DNA of 10,618 nt from Gammaproteobacteria bacterium. Its GTDB lineage: Bacteria > Pseudomonadota > Gammaproteobacteria > GRL18. Of this stretch, positions 1 to 6,661 are shown piece by piece. How positions within the stretch are numbered: the first letter of the stretch is position 1; the number at the start of each line of letters is the position of its first letter. The position numbers and the translations under genes are program-made. Location: assembly GCA_027076245.1 (NCBI GenBank), contig JALTKC010000498.1, positions 1 to 10,618 of the forward strand, given 5' to 3'. The notes below the pieces were generated by a model, which had not been told where the DNA came from, did no database searches, and saw nothing but the letters and a program-made list of their open reading frames with translations.

Positions 1-588
1 AGTTACGGTATTATTGAGGCTATGCGTGCTTTAAGACCACAGCAGAAATTTCTGGAACTGATACACCGCCTTGATCGGGATACTTCAGGTTGCCTGCTCA
101 TTGCTAAAAAACGCACTGTTCTGACGGGTATACAGGATCAACTCAGACACCGTCAGACGGATAAACGTTACCTGGCTTTATTGTGTGGAAAAACCGCATT
201 CAGTAATAAAAAAGTAACCGCCCCTTTACTGCGTGAAGAACTTAAATCGGGCGAGCGTTTTGTACGGGTTGATAAACAGGGTAAAGAATCCACCAGTTAT
301 TTTACCCGGCTGGAACAATTTTCTGATTCTACTTTAATGGAAATAAAAATTGTCACCGGGCGCACCCACCAGATCCGTGTCCATGCCCAGTATATCGGGC
401 ATAATGTGGCAGGAGACAGTAAATACGGTAATTACGCCTGCAACCAGCGTATGAAAGCACGAGGATTGAAACGCCTGTTTCTGCATTCTTCACAAATCAG
501 TGTCAGACAGCCTGATACAGGAGAACTATTAACCATTGAAGCTCCATTAAGTGATGATCTGGATAAATTTCTGGATTCACAGGTCTGA
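1..588 (+). CDS. rluC: 23S rRNA pseudouridine synthase RluC, 3' part (5' end outside window)
   Basis: This is the C-terminal part of an RluA/RluC/RluD-family pseudouridine synthase. RluC of E. coli isomerises uridines 955, 2504 and 2580 of 23S rRNA. The frame is open from base 1, so the ATG at 22 is internal and not the start. Visible residues 22-30 are HRLDRDTSG, the family active-site motif, with the catalytic Asp at visible residue 25. Further along, GRTHQIRVH is the conserved late motif of the fold. About 195 residues are visible; the family is near 320, so the missing part should hold the N-terminal S4 RNA-binding domain and the start of the catalytic domain. A HAD phosphatase and sppA follow on the same strand, an order common in gammaproteobacteria. 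That context favours RluC over RluD or RluA, but the missing N-terminus leaves some doubt about the paralogue. Confidence 0.9.
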   Translation, partial: SYGIIEAMRALRPQQKFLELIHRLDRDTSGCLLIAKKRTVLTGIQDQLRHRQTDKRYLALLCGKTAFSNKKVTAPLLREELKSGERFVRVDKQGKESTSYFTRLEQFSDSTLMEIKIVTGRTHQIRVHAQYIGHNVAGDSKYGNYACNQRMKARGLKRLFLHSSQISVRQPDTGELLTIEAPLSDDLDKFLDSQV

Positions 589-617
589 TATCTGAATATA
601 CAGGATAGAGTACTGAA

Positions 618-1271
618 ATGACGGATTATCAACTAATAATTTTTGACTGGGATGGTACCCTGATGGATTCACAGGCCAGAATTGTGGCCTGTCTGCAAGC
701 GGCATCTGATGATTTACAGGTGGCAAGGTTAACAACGTTAGAATACAAACATGTTATTGGTCTTGGGCTGCGTGAAGCCATCGTTCATCTGTACCCGGAT
801 TTTACCGAAACACAGATCACTAAATATGCCGACCGTTATCGTTATCATTTTGTTACTGCTAATGAGACACCCTCCGGACTATTTAAGGATGTCCGGCCAA
901 TGCTCAATACTCTGAATCAAAGCGGTTATATGCTGGCCGTGGCCACGGGTAAAGCCCGTCGGGGGCTGGAACGGGTTCTGGCGGATACTGGACTGGCGGA
1001 ATATTTTCATGGCAGTCGCTGTGCCGATGAAACGCGCTCCAAACCTCATCCGCAGATGCTAGAAGAATTGCTGGATGAGTTTGGGTTGTCTGCCCGTGAG
1101 GCCATTATGGTTGGAGATACGGAATACGACCTGCTTATGGCCGGCTCCCTGGGTATGGATGCATTGGCGGTCAGTTATGGTGTACATGATAAGGACAGTC
1201 TGTTGAAACATCAGCCGGTTGCCTGCGTGGACAGTATCCGAGAGCTGTCGGACTGGTTCTTAACAAAATAA
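618..1271 (+). CDS. HAD-superfamily hydrolase, phosphoglycolate phosphatase (Gph)-like
   Basis: This is a 217-residue haloacid dehalogenase-type phosphatase with all four motifs visible. Motif I is DWDGTLMDS, with nucleophile Asp10 and acid/base Asp12. Motif II Thr110 lies in AVATGK. Motif III Lys142 lies in SKPHPQ. Motif IV is GDTEYD, with Asp167 and Asp171 for Mg2+. The alpha-helical cap inserted after motif I (about residues 18-85) is of the Gph/PGMB type. No signal peptide is seen, so it should be cytoplasmic. The ATG start lies 29 nt after the rluC stop, with a purine-rich AGGATAGAG at 602-610 upstream. It sits between rluC and sppA in an apparent operon. In related bacteria this neighbour is annotated only as a HAD hydrolase or phosphoglycolate phosphatase. 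The true substrate cannot be read from sequence. Confidence 0.9.
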   Translation: MTDYQLIIFDWDGTLMDSQARIVACLQAASDDLQVARLTTLEYKHVIGLGLREAIVHLYPDFTETQITKYADRYRYHFVTANETPSGLFKDVRPMLNTLNQSGYMLAVATGKARRGLERVLADTGLAEYFHGSRCADETRSKPHPQMLEELLDEFGLSAREAIMVGDTEYDLLMAGSLGMDALAVSYGVHDKDSLLKHQPVACVDSIRELSDWFLTK

Positions 1272-1313
1272 AATACAATATATCTACTAATTTACACAGG
1301 TGAAATAAACTAA

Positions 1314-2318
1314 ATGGACAAACACGAACAAAAAGCTGAACAAAAACTTCACGACAAGATTGAAAAAATGAGTCAGAAAGACGGCTGGGAACAAAACCTG
1401 ATCAAAGATCTGGCACTGTCCTCCCTGAAGGAAAAACGCAGTACCCGCCGTTGGGGTATTTTCTTTAAATTTGCTTTTCTGGCCTATTTAATTGGGGCTC
1501 TGGTGGCTATTGTCTCCCCGCTGGACAAAGATGCCCTGGAAAGTGTGACTAAGGAACACACAGCCCTGATTGATGTAGAAGGGGTTATTGCAGCAGATTC
1601 TAAAGCCAGTGCCGATGATGTGGTGATTGCTTTAAGGGAAGCGTTTAAAGATAAAAAAACCAAAGGGGTCATTTTGCGTATGAATACGCCCGGCGGCAGT
1701 CCCGTTCAGTCCGGTTATATTAATGATGAAATATACCGGTTAAAGAAAAAATACCCGGATATTAAAGTGTATGCGGTTATTTCAGATGTGTGTGCTTCCG
1801 GCGGTTATTATATTGCTGCCGCAGCCGATGAAATTTATGCCGATAAGGGCAGTATGGTGGGGTCTATCGGAGTATTAATGAATGGTTTTGGGTTTGAAAA
1901 TGCTATCAACAAGGTTGGCATTACCCGGCGTTTATATACTGCAGGTGATCATAAAGGTTTTCTTGATCCGTTTTCTCCACCTAAGGAAGAAGATATTGAG
2001 CATGCTAAATCCATGCTCAAAAATATTCACCAGCAGTTTATTAATGTCGTGAAAAAAGGCCGTGGTGATAAACTGAAAGATGATCCCTTATTATTCAGCG
2101 GCTATGTCTGGACTGGAGAGCAGGCGGTCGAACTGGGTCTGGTGGATAAACTGGGCAGCAGCAGTTATGTAGCCAGAGAAGTCATAGGTGCAGAGCATAT
2201 TAAGGACTTTACTGTTACTGAGTCTTTTATGGATCGTTTTGCTAAAAAATTAGGGGCATCCATGGCTGCCAAAATTGCGGAAATTAGCGGCTTAGGCATT
2301 GGCCCCCAACTGAGGTAA
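1314..2318 (+). CDS. sppA: Signal peptide peptidase SppA-type serine protease (family S49)
   Basis: This is a 334-residue membrane-anchored S49 peptidase that degrades cleaved signal peptides and other membrane-associated peptides. A charged cytoplasmic N-terminus (1-47) is followed by one membrane segment (about 48-67) and a single ClpP-like protease domain (about 84-300). The likely Ser-Lys dyad is Ser162 in CASGGYY and Lys214 in GDHKGFLDPF. The 52-residue spacing equals that of the Bacillus SppA dyad (Ser147/Lys199). NTPGGSP (124-130) is the conserved oxyanion-side loop. The length fits the single-domain short form (SppA 36K type), not the duplicated E. coli SppA. An AGGTGA ribosome-binding site at 1298-1303 precedes the ATG by 10 nt. 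It is the third gene of the rluC-HAD-sppA run and is convergent with nhaD. Confidence 0.93.
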   Translation: MDKHEQKAEQKLHDKIEKMSQKDGWEQNLIKDLALSSLKEKRSTRRWGIFFKFAFLAYLIGALVAIVSPLDKDALESVTKEHTALIDVEGVIAADSKASADDVVIALREAFKDKKTKGVILRMNTPGGSPVQSGYINDEIYRLKKKYPDIKVYAVISDVCASGGYYIAAAADEIYADKGSMVGSIGVLMNGFGFENAINKVGITRRLYTAGDHKGFLDPFSPPKEEDIEHAKSMLKNIHQQFINVVKKGRGDKLKDDPLLFSGYVWTGEQAVELGLVDKLGSSSYVAREVIGAEHIKDFTVTESFMDRFAKKLGASMAAKIAEISGLGIGPQLR

Positions 2319-2332
2319 TCATTTCACCCAGA

Positions 2333-2368
2333 TTCCTTCTCCCTCTGGGAGAAGGTCAGGATGAGGGC
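2333..2368. repeat. REP-like palindromic element between convergent sppA and nhaD
   Basis: A perfect 9-bp inverted repeat lies at 2335-2343 (CCTTCTCCC) and 2347-2355 (GGGAGAAGG), with a TCT loop. It is followed by GTCAGGATGAGGGC-type sequence up to about 2368. This arrangement of a C/T-rich arm, tiny loop, G/A-rich arm and GGATGAGGG-like tail resembles the REP-like elements scattered between genes in many gammaproteobacteria. It sits 14 nt after the sppA stop, and a T-tract (2377-2383) leads into the nhaD stop. It may therefore also end transcription or stabilise mRNA 3' ends for both genes. Only one copy is in the window, so repeat status rests on recognition and not on internal copies. Confidence 0.65.
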
Positions 2369-2381
2369 AAACCCGGTTTTT

Positions 2382-3902
2382 TTACTTCGGCATATTAATA
2401 GCCGTTGTCATTAAATCGGCATTAATCCACAGATGTACCCAGATACTGGCGGCATAACCCAGGGCAATGGCCCAGGCCCATTTTAAGTGGGCAAAAAAGG
2501 TGTATATGCCCCGTGCCTGCCCCATTAATGCAACACCGGCCGCTGAACCAATGGATAACAGGGAACCGCCGACTCCGGCAGTTAAGGTGACCAGCAGCCA
2601 TTGTCCCAGAGACATATCCGGATTCATGGTCAGTACGGCAAACATAACGGGAATATTATCGACAATGGCAGACAAAATTCCCACCAGCACGTTTGCTCCA
2701 GTGACGCCGCTGCCCATAATACCAGTGCCGATATACAGGGCTTCGGATACCATGGCCAGATAACCCAGTGTTCCCAGACCGCCGACACATAAAATAACGC
2801 CGTAGAAAAACATCAGGGTATCCCATTCTGCCCGTGCCAGAATGGAGAAAATATCATATTCGGATTTTTTACCTTCAGAGTGAGTACCTTCTAATTGCAA
2901 AGCCGTGTTCTGCATTGATTCATCTGGAATATGACCAGTCTTTTTCAGGTAATACGCAAACAATTTAAGCAGTCCCAGACCAGTCATCATACCCAGTACC
3001 GGGGGTAAATGCAGGAAGTTATGGAAGCTGACGGCCATGGCAATGGTAAAGAGGAACAGGGCAATCATAATAAAACCGCCTTTTTTAACAACAACCTCAG
3101 CCTCAATGGGTTCTGGATTACCTTTTGGTATAGCAAAGGACATAATTATTGCGGGAACCATCCAGTTAACCAGAGATGGAACAATCAAAGCAAAAAATTG
3201 CTCAAACTGGACAATCCCTTTTTGCCATACCATTAAAGTGGTTATGTCACCAAATGGGCTGAAGGCTCCACCGGCATTAGCAGCAACAACAATATTGATA
3301 CAGGCCAGCACTACAAAGCTGGTATTGCCCGTACCCACAGCCATGGCGACTGCTGCCATCAGCAGAGCAGTGGTCAGATTATCAGCAATGGGGGAAATTA
3401 AAAAGGCCAGTAAACCGGTGATCCAGAAAACGGTTTTAAGCGAAAAGCCTTTCGAAACCAGCCAGCCCCTTAAGGCATCAAAAACACCGCGTTCCTCCAG
3501 GGCATTAATATAAGTCATCGCGGCCAGCAGAAACAGCAATAATTCAGCGTATTCTTCAATATTGTGTTTAACGGCGATACCGGCTGCATGAGGTTCACCT
3601 ATCTGGTTATAGGAAAGTCCAACCAGGATCCAGATAATACCGGCGGCGACCAGTACCGGTTTGGATTTCCTCAGATGCAGAAATTCTTCGCCTATGACCA
3701 GACTGTAAGCCAGGACAAAAACCAGCAGGGCAATAATACCGTAAACTGTTCCAGTCATATCTTCAGGTGTCTCAGTACCGCCGGAAGCCATGACCGACGT
3801 GGCTATAAAACTGAGCATTAAAAAGATAAAGACAGATTTAAGGGTTATTGCAAAGGGACTTTTTAAAGTGTTTAATTTATTCAGGTTTTTATTAGTTAAC
3901 AT
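2382..3902 (-). CDS. nhaD: Na+/H+ antiporter NhaD
   Basis: This is a 506-residue polytopic membrane protein of the NhaD family in the ion transporter superfamily. It exchanges cytoplasmic Na+ (or Li+) for external H+ in salt- and alkali-adapted bacteria. Residues 1-39 look like a long cleavable signal peptide (hydrophobic core 24-37, VMA before Ser40), as described for NhaD proteins. About a dozen hydrophobic segments follow. Two pseudo-symmetric polar motifs break the helices: SPIADNLTTALL (170-181) and SAIVDNIPVMFAV (411-423). They hold Asp173 and Asp415, expected ion-site residues. NAGGAFSPFGDITT (209-222) is another family signature. A charged loop at about 321-360 separates the two halves. 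The ATG has AGGA 9 nt upstream on the minus strand (complement of 3912-3915). It lies 61 nt downstream of the HDOD gene on the same strand, so readthrough from that gene is possible. Confidence 0.95.
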   Translation of the reverse strand: MLTNKNLNKLNTLKSPFAITLKSVFIFLMLSFIATSVMASGGTETPEDMTGTVYGIIALLVFVLAYSLVIGEEFLHLRKSKPVLVAAGIIWILVGLSYNQIGEPHAAGIAVKHNIEEYAELLLFLLAAMTYINALEERGVFDALRGWLVSKGFSLKTVFWITGLLAFLISPIADNLTTALLMAAVAMAVGTGNTSFVVLACINIVVAANAGGAFSPFGDITTLMVWQKGIVQFEQFFALIVPSLVNWMVPAIIMSFAIPKGNPEPIEAEVVVKKGGFIMIALFLFTIAMAVSFHNFLHLPPVLGMMTGLGLLKLFAYYLKKTGHIPDESMQNTALQLEGTHSEGKKSEYDIFSILARAEWDTLMFFYGVILCVGGLGTLGYLAMVSEALYIGTGIMGSGVTGANVLVGILSAIVDNIPVMFAVLTMNPDMSLGQWLLVTLTAGVGGSLLSIGSAAGVALMGQARGIYTFFAHLKWAWAIALGYAASIWVHLWINADLMTTAINMPK

Positions 3903-3939
3903 TGATATTAATCCTGTTAAGGTTTCAAGGTTAACACTA

Positions 3940-3948
3940 ACTATAGCA
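3940..3948 (-). promoter_or_regulatory. Putative extended -10 promoter of nhaD
   Basis: Read on the minus strand, 3948-3940 is TGCTATAGT. This is an extended -10 element (TGn) joined to TATAGT, five of six matches to TATAAT, about 38 nt upstream of the nhaD ATG. No good -35 hexamer is seen at 16-18 nt, which is common for extended -10 promoters. It lies in the short gap between the HDOD gene stop and nhaD, so nhaD may be transcribed independently. Confidence 0.4.
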
Positions 3949-3963
3949 AAGAAATAAAAAAAA

Positions 3964-5169
3964 TCAGGCCAGCAGGTTCATGGTTTCTTCAATCTGTTCT
4001 TTTGCCTGCTCCAGAACCTTGACACTTAACTCAGGAGTTAACTGGCCCAGTGCCAGTTTGGTAAATGCAGGTACTTCATTTAAACGTGGTAGATCACCTG
4101 TGGTACCCGACTTGCCGCTTAAAGCATGTAACTGGGCAACAATAATAATGTCACAGTAATCTGGTTTTTCACCGGGCTGTCTCATCCAGTTCTGAGCTTC
4201 CCGGGCGGTGGTGATTAAGTCTTCAGTAAATTGCCACTTAGAGAGAATAGCTGCACCCAGTTCACCTTTTAAAGTATCAATAAGTAGATCAAACTGCTGT
4301 TCATCGGTAATCACTTCAGGGTGTTTATCGGCAAAAGTAATAATCGGAATGGCACCCACATCATGTAATAATCCGGCCAGCAGGGCATGTTCCGGGTTAA
4401 AGCCGGGTGTTATTTTGGCCAGGACAAAACTTAATGCAGCCACTTCCCGGCTATGATTCCAGACCGCCTGCATTTTTTTCTTTAAGGCACGGTTTCTGGT
4501 TTTAAATAATTCCTTCATACTAAAGGAAGTGACGAGTTGTGAGGTTACCTTGGTGCCCAGCCGGGTAACCGCCATCTGACAATCATCAATTTTATGAATA
4601 GAACGATACAGGGCACTATTGGCGGTTTTGATTATTTTGGTGGTAATGGCCGGATCTGAGGCAATAATATTGGCAATTTGCCGGAAATTACTGTTTTCAT
4701 CGTGCAGAGCCTGACGGATTTTCAGCGCTACGTCCGGTACACTGGGTAATTCCAGACGATTATTACTGAGGTCTTTGGTTAAGCGTTTATAAAGATAATG
4801 CTGACGTATATCATCCGAAGGATCCTCCGTAACAGCCTTATTGGCAAACTGCAGCATGGTTTGTAAATCAACCATAACGACTTTTATATCACTAATGGCT
4901 TTAACACTGTAACGGCTGGGGCGGTAGCGTGACAGAGGATTGCGGGCGTTTTCACTGCGGGCATGAATCAACCACTGCGTCGAACTTTCATCACTGACTT
5001 CGACACTGCCGTCAATTAAAAAATACTGGTAAGGGCTGTCACTATAGAGTTGAATAAAGGTTGTTTTAGCAGGAATAGTTTTAATCTGTATCAGATTACC
5101 CAGTTCTATAAGTTGATGATCAGATAGATGCTGAAAGGGTAAAAAAAACTTAAGGAATCGAAGAACCAT
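3964..5169 (-). CDS. HDOD-domain protein with N-terminal cyclic-nucleotide-binding-like domain
   Basis: This is a 401-residue soluble protein with two parts. Residues about 8-108 fit the cNMP-binding beta-roll seen in CRP-like proteins (FLPFQHLSDHQL, then FLIDGSVEVS at 50-59). Residues about 140-340 are an HDOD domain, the HD-related output module of signalling proteins. It begins LPSVPDVALKIRQAL, has the SDPAITTKIIKTANSA helix (171-186), NHS (238-240) and LLHDVG (267-272). The usual phosphate-binding cassette of cNMP domains (GE..L ... RxA) is not evident around 70-92, so real cAMP or cGMP binding is doubtful. There is no membrane segment and no GGDEF or EAL domain. The ATG start lacks a clear Shine-Dalgarno but keeps the whole first domain. 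It is divergent from ribA, with nhaD downstream. Its function is unknown; a regulatory role is inferred from domain type only. Confidence 0.85.
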   Translation of the reverse strand: MVLRFLKFFLPFQHLSDHQLIELGNLIQIKTIPAKTTFIQLYSDSPYQYFLIDGSVEVSDESSTQWLIHARSENARNPLSRYRPSRYSVKAISDIKVVMVDLQTMLQFANKAVTEDPSDDIRQHYLYKRLTKDLSNNRLELPSVPDVALKIRQALHDENSNFRQIANIIASDPAITTKIIKTANSALYRSIHKIDDCQMAVTRLGTKVTSQLVTSFSMKELFKTRNRALKKKMQAVWNHSREVAALSFVLAKITPGFNPEHALLAGLLHDVGAIPIITFADKHPEVITDEQQFDLLIDTLKGELGAAILSKWQFTEDLITTAREAQNWMRQPGEKPDYCDIIIVAQLHALSGKSGTTGDLPRLNEVPAFTKLALGQLTPELSVKVLEQAKEQIEETMNLLA

Positions 5170-5203
5170 ATATGGTTTAGTAATCGTTATGAATGTCCCT
5201 TAA

Positions 5204-5209
5204 CTTATA
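5204..5209 (-). promoter_or_regulatory. Possible -10 box for the HDOD gene
   Basis: On the minus strand 5209-5204 reads TATAAG, five of six matches to TATAAT, 34 nt upstream of the HDOD gene ATG. The -35 region at 17 nt spacing is poor. This is a weak prediction, supported mainly by position in the divergent spacer. Confidence 0.3.
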
Positions 5210-5290
5210 GCCCATTTTAAGGTTGATTGCACTGATGATGTGCTTAAAATTAAAATTTTCCGGTTTGCTTTTTCAATCGTATTTAGAAAA

Positions 5291-5299
5291 TGCTAAAAT
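5291..5299 (+). promoter_or_regulatory. Putative extended -10 promoter of ribA
   Basis: TGCTAAAAT at 5291-5299 is an extended -10 element (TGn plus TAAAAT) about 62 nt before the ribA start, in the AT-rich divergent spacer. The -35 position at 17 nt (5271-5276, TTTCAA) is poor, and a better TTGCTT at 5265-5270 is too far. I saw no FMN riboswitch core between this site and ribA. Confidence 0.4.
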
Positions 5300-5300
5300 A

Positions 5301-5322
5301 TTAAATTAACTTTAAATTAACT
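5301..5322 (+). repeat. Two tandem 11-nt AT-rich repeats in the ribA leader
   Basis: TTAAATTAACT occurs twice head-to-tail (5301-5311 and 5312-5322). A decayed continuation of similar composition runs to about 5343. It lies just downstream of the proposed ribA -10 box, so it would be in the transcript leader. It could be a slippage product or a low-structure leader; no function is shown. Confidence 0.6.
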
Positions 5323-5350
5323 TTAAAATACTAAATTAAAATTATCAGCC

Positions 5351-5356
5351 AAGGAG
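5351..5356 (+). promoter_or_regulatory. Ribosome-binding site fixing the GTG start of ribA
   Basis: AAGGAG at 5351-5356 is a near-perfect Shine-Dalgarno sequence, 5 nt before GTG at 5362. No ATG in frame lies close enough, and the protein from this GTG aligns from its first residues with E. coli RibA (the zinc cysteines fall at the same residue numbers). The GTG is therefore the start. Confidence 0.8.
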
Positions 5357-5361
5357 CGATA

Positions 5362-5946
5362 GTGGCCTTAAAGTTCGTAGAATCAGCCAGACTGCCGACC
5401 CAGTTTGCAGAATTTATCATTTACGGGTTTGAAGACGATGATACCCGTAAGGAACATATCGCCCTGGTACTGGGTGATGTGGCAGATGGTAAGCCCGTTG
5501 ATATACGTATGCATTCAGAATGCCTGACGGGCGATGCCCTGTTCAGTATGCGTTGTGACTGCGGGCCTCAGCTGGAAGCCGCCCTGAGGCATATTGCTGA
5601 AGAAGGCCGGGGTATTCTGCTGTATTTAAGACAGGAAGGCAGGGGGATCGGGCTGATTAACAAGATTAAGGCCTATCATCTGCAGGATCAGGGGGCAGAC
5701 ACCGTAGAAGCCAACGAGCAGCTGGGCTTTGATGCGGATTTACGAGAATATGATATTGCCCGTGATATGCTCAGACATCTTAAGGTCAATAAAATCCGTT
5801 TAATGACCAATAATCCTCGTAAAGTCAGTGCCCTGGAAGAGCACGGTATTGAAGTGGTTGAACGGCTGCCCTGGAAACATGGTGAAAACCCGCATAATTC
5901 ACATTACCTCTCTACCAAAGCCGGTAAAATGGGGCATATGTTTTAA
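5362..5946 (+). CDS. ribA: GTP cyclohydrolase II RibA
   Basis: This 194-residue enzyme opens the imidazole ring of GTP, releasing formate and pyrophosphate. The product is 2,5-diamino-6-ribosylamino-4(3H)-pyrimidinone 5'-phosphate, the first step of the purine branch of riboflavin synthesis. Zinc ligands Cys54, Cys65 and Cys67 are present in HSECLTGDALF and MRCDCG, at the same numbers as in E. coli RibA. LYLRQEGRGIGL, LQDQGADTVEAN and LMTNNPRKV are the GTP-binding and catalytic segments. It is a stand-alone RibA with no fused RibB domain, and it ends GHMF where E. coli ends GHLLNK, so it is full length. The start is GTG with a strong AAGGAG. It is transcribed alone, divergent from the HDOD gene, and not in a rib cluster. 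Confidence 0.97.
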   Translation: MALKFVESARLPTQFAEFIIYGFEDDDTRKEHIALVLGDVADGKPVDIRMHSECLTGDALFSMRCDCGPQLEAALRHIAEEGRGILLYLRQEGRGIGLINKIKAYHLQDQGADTVEANEQLGFDADLREYDIARDMLRHLKVNKIRLMTNNPRKVSALEEHGIEVVERLPWKHGENPHNSHYLSTKAGKMGHMF

Positions 5947-6064
5947 CCTAACAAAATTAAGTTTTTATGGCTTTTTCGATTGTTTTTGCTATTTTTAACT
6001 GTATTAGCTTAATCTGAATAAATCAGCCATATCATCGACTTCAACTCAAAGGGCAGAACTGTTT

Positions 6065-6637
6065 ATGGGTACTTTTTCGTTTATCTTGCTGGGCATTATT
6101 GTTGTTGCCGCCATTTATTTTATCAGCATTTATAATAACCTGGTCAGGATTAAGCATAATGTTTCTCAGGCCTGGTCGAATATTGATATTCTGCTTAAAC
6201 AGCGTCATGACGAACTGCCCAAGCTGGTAGAAGTCTGTAAGCAATATATGCAGTATGAAGGCTCGGCACTGGAAAAAATCATTAAAGCCCGAGCCAGTGT
6301 TTCTCAGGCTCGTGAAGCAGGTGATATTGCAGCCTTAGGAGCAGCTGAAGGGCAGCTTCGACTCGGACTGGGTAATCTGTTTGCCGTATCTGAAGCTTAC
6401 CCCGATTTAAAAGCCAATGAAAATTTCCAGCATTTACAGAACCGTATTACCGGGCTGGAAGATGCCATTGCAGACCGGCGAGAATACTATAATGACAGTG
6501 TTAATATTAATAATGTCCGTATTGAACAGTTTCCTGATTTGATTGTGGCCCGGATGTTTAATTTCAAAGAACAGCCGCTACTGGAATTTGATGAAGAAGA
6601 AAAGCAGGATGTGGATATTAAGTCCCTGTTTAATTAA
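6065..6637 (+). CDS. lemA: LemA family membrane-anchored protein
   Basis: This is a 190-residue LemA family protein. One N-terminal hydrophobic segment (about 5-23) is followed by the family signature (26-58: NNLVRIKHNV, AWSNIDILLKQRHDELPKLVE) and an all-helical body. The conserved late region has ENFQHLQNRITGLEDAIADRR and YYNDSVNINN. The positively charged region just after the membrane segment suggests the body faces the cytoplasm. The tail (173-190) is acidic. LemA proteins have no settled biochemical role; the family is named from a Listeria antigen and must not be confused with the Pseudomonas LemA (GacS) kinase. AAAGGG at 6048-6053 precedes the ATG by 11 nt. The GIDE-domain gene begins 24 nt after the stop, a recurrent pairing that suggests co-expression and a joint membrane role. 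Confidence 0.93.
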   Translation: MGTFSFILLGIIVVAAIYFISIYNNLVRIKHNVSQAWSNIDILLKQRHDELPKLVEVCKQYMQYEGSALEKIIKARASVSQAREAGDIAALGAAEGQLRLGLGNLFAVSEAYPDLKANENFQHLQNRITGLEDAIADRREYYNDSVNINNVRIEQFPDLIVARMFNFKEQPLLEFDEEEKQDVDIKSLFN

Positions 6638-6661
6638 CTCTGTATCAGCTTAACTGATTCA

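Noticed and set aside
3037..3513. 158-residue plus-strand reading frame inside nhaD
   Set aside because: It is antisense to conserved NhaD membrane segments, with no family resemblance or Shine-Dalgarno; a shadow of nhaD codon use.
5170..5361. FMN riboswitch upstream of ribA
   Set aside because: No conserved FMN-aptamer core or multi-stem architecture is visible in this AT-rich spacer.
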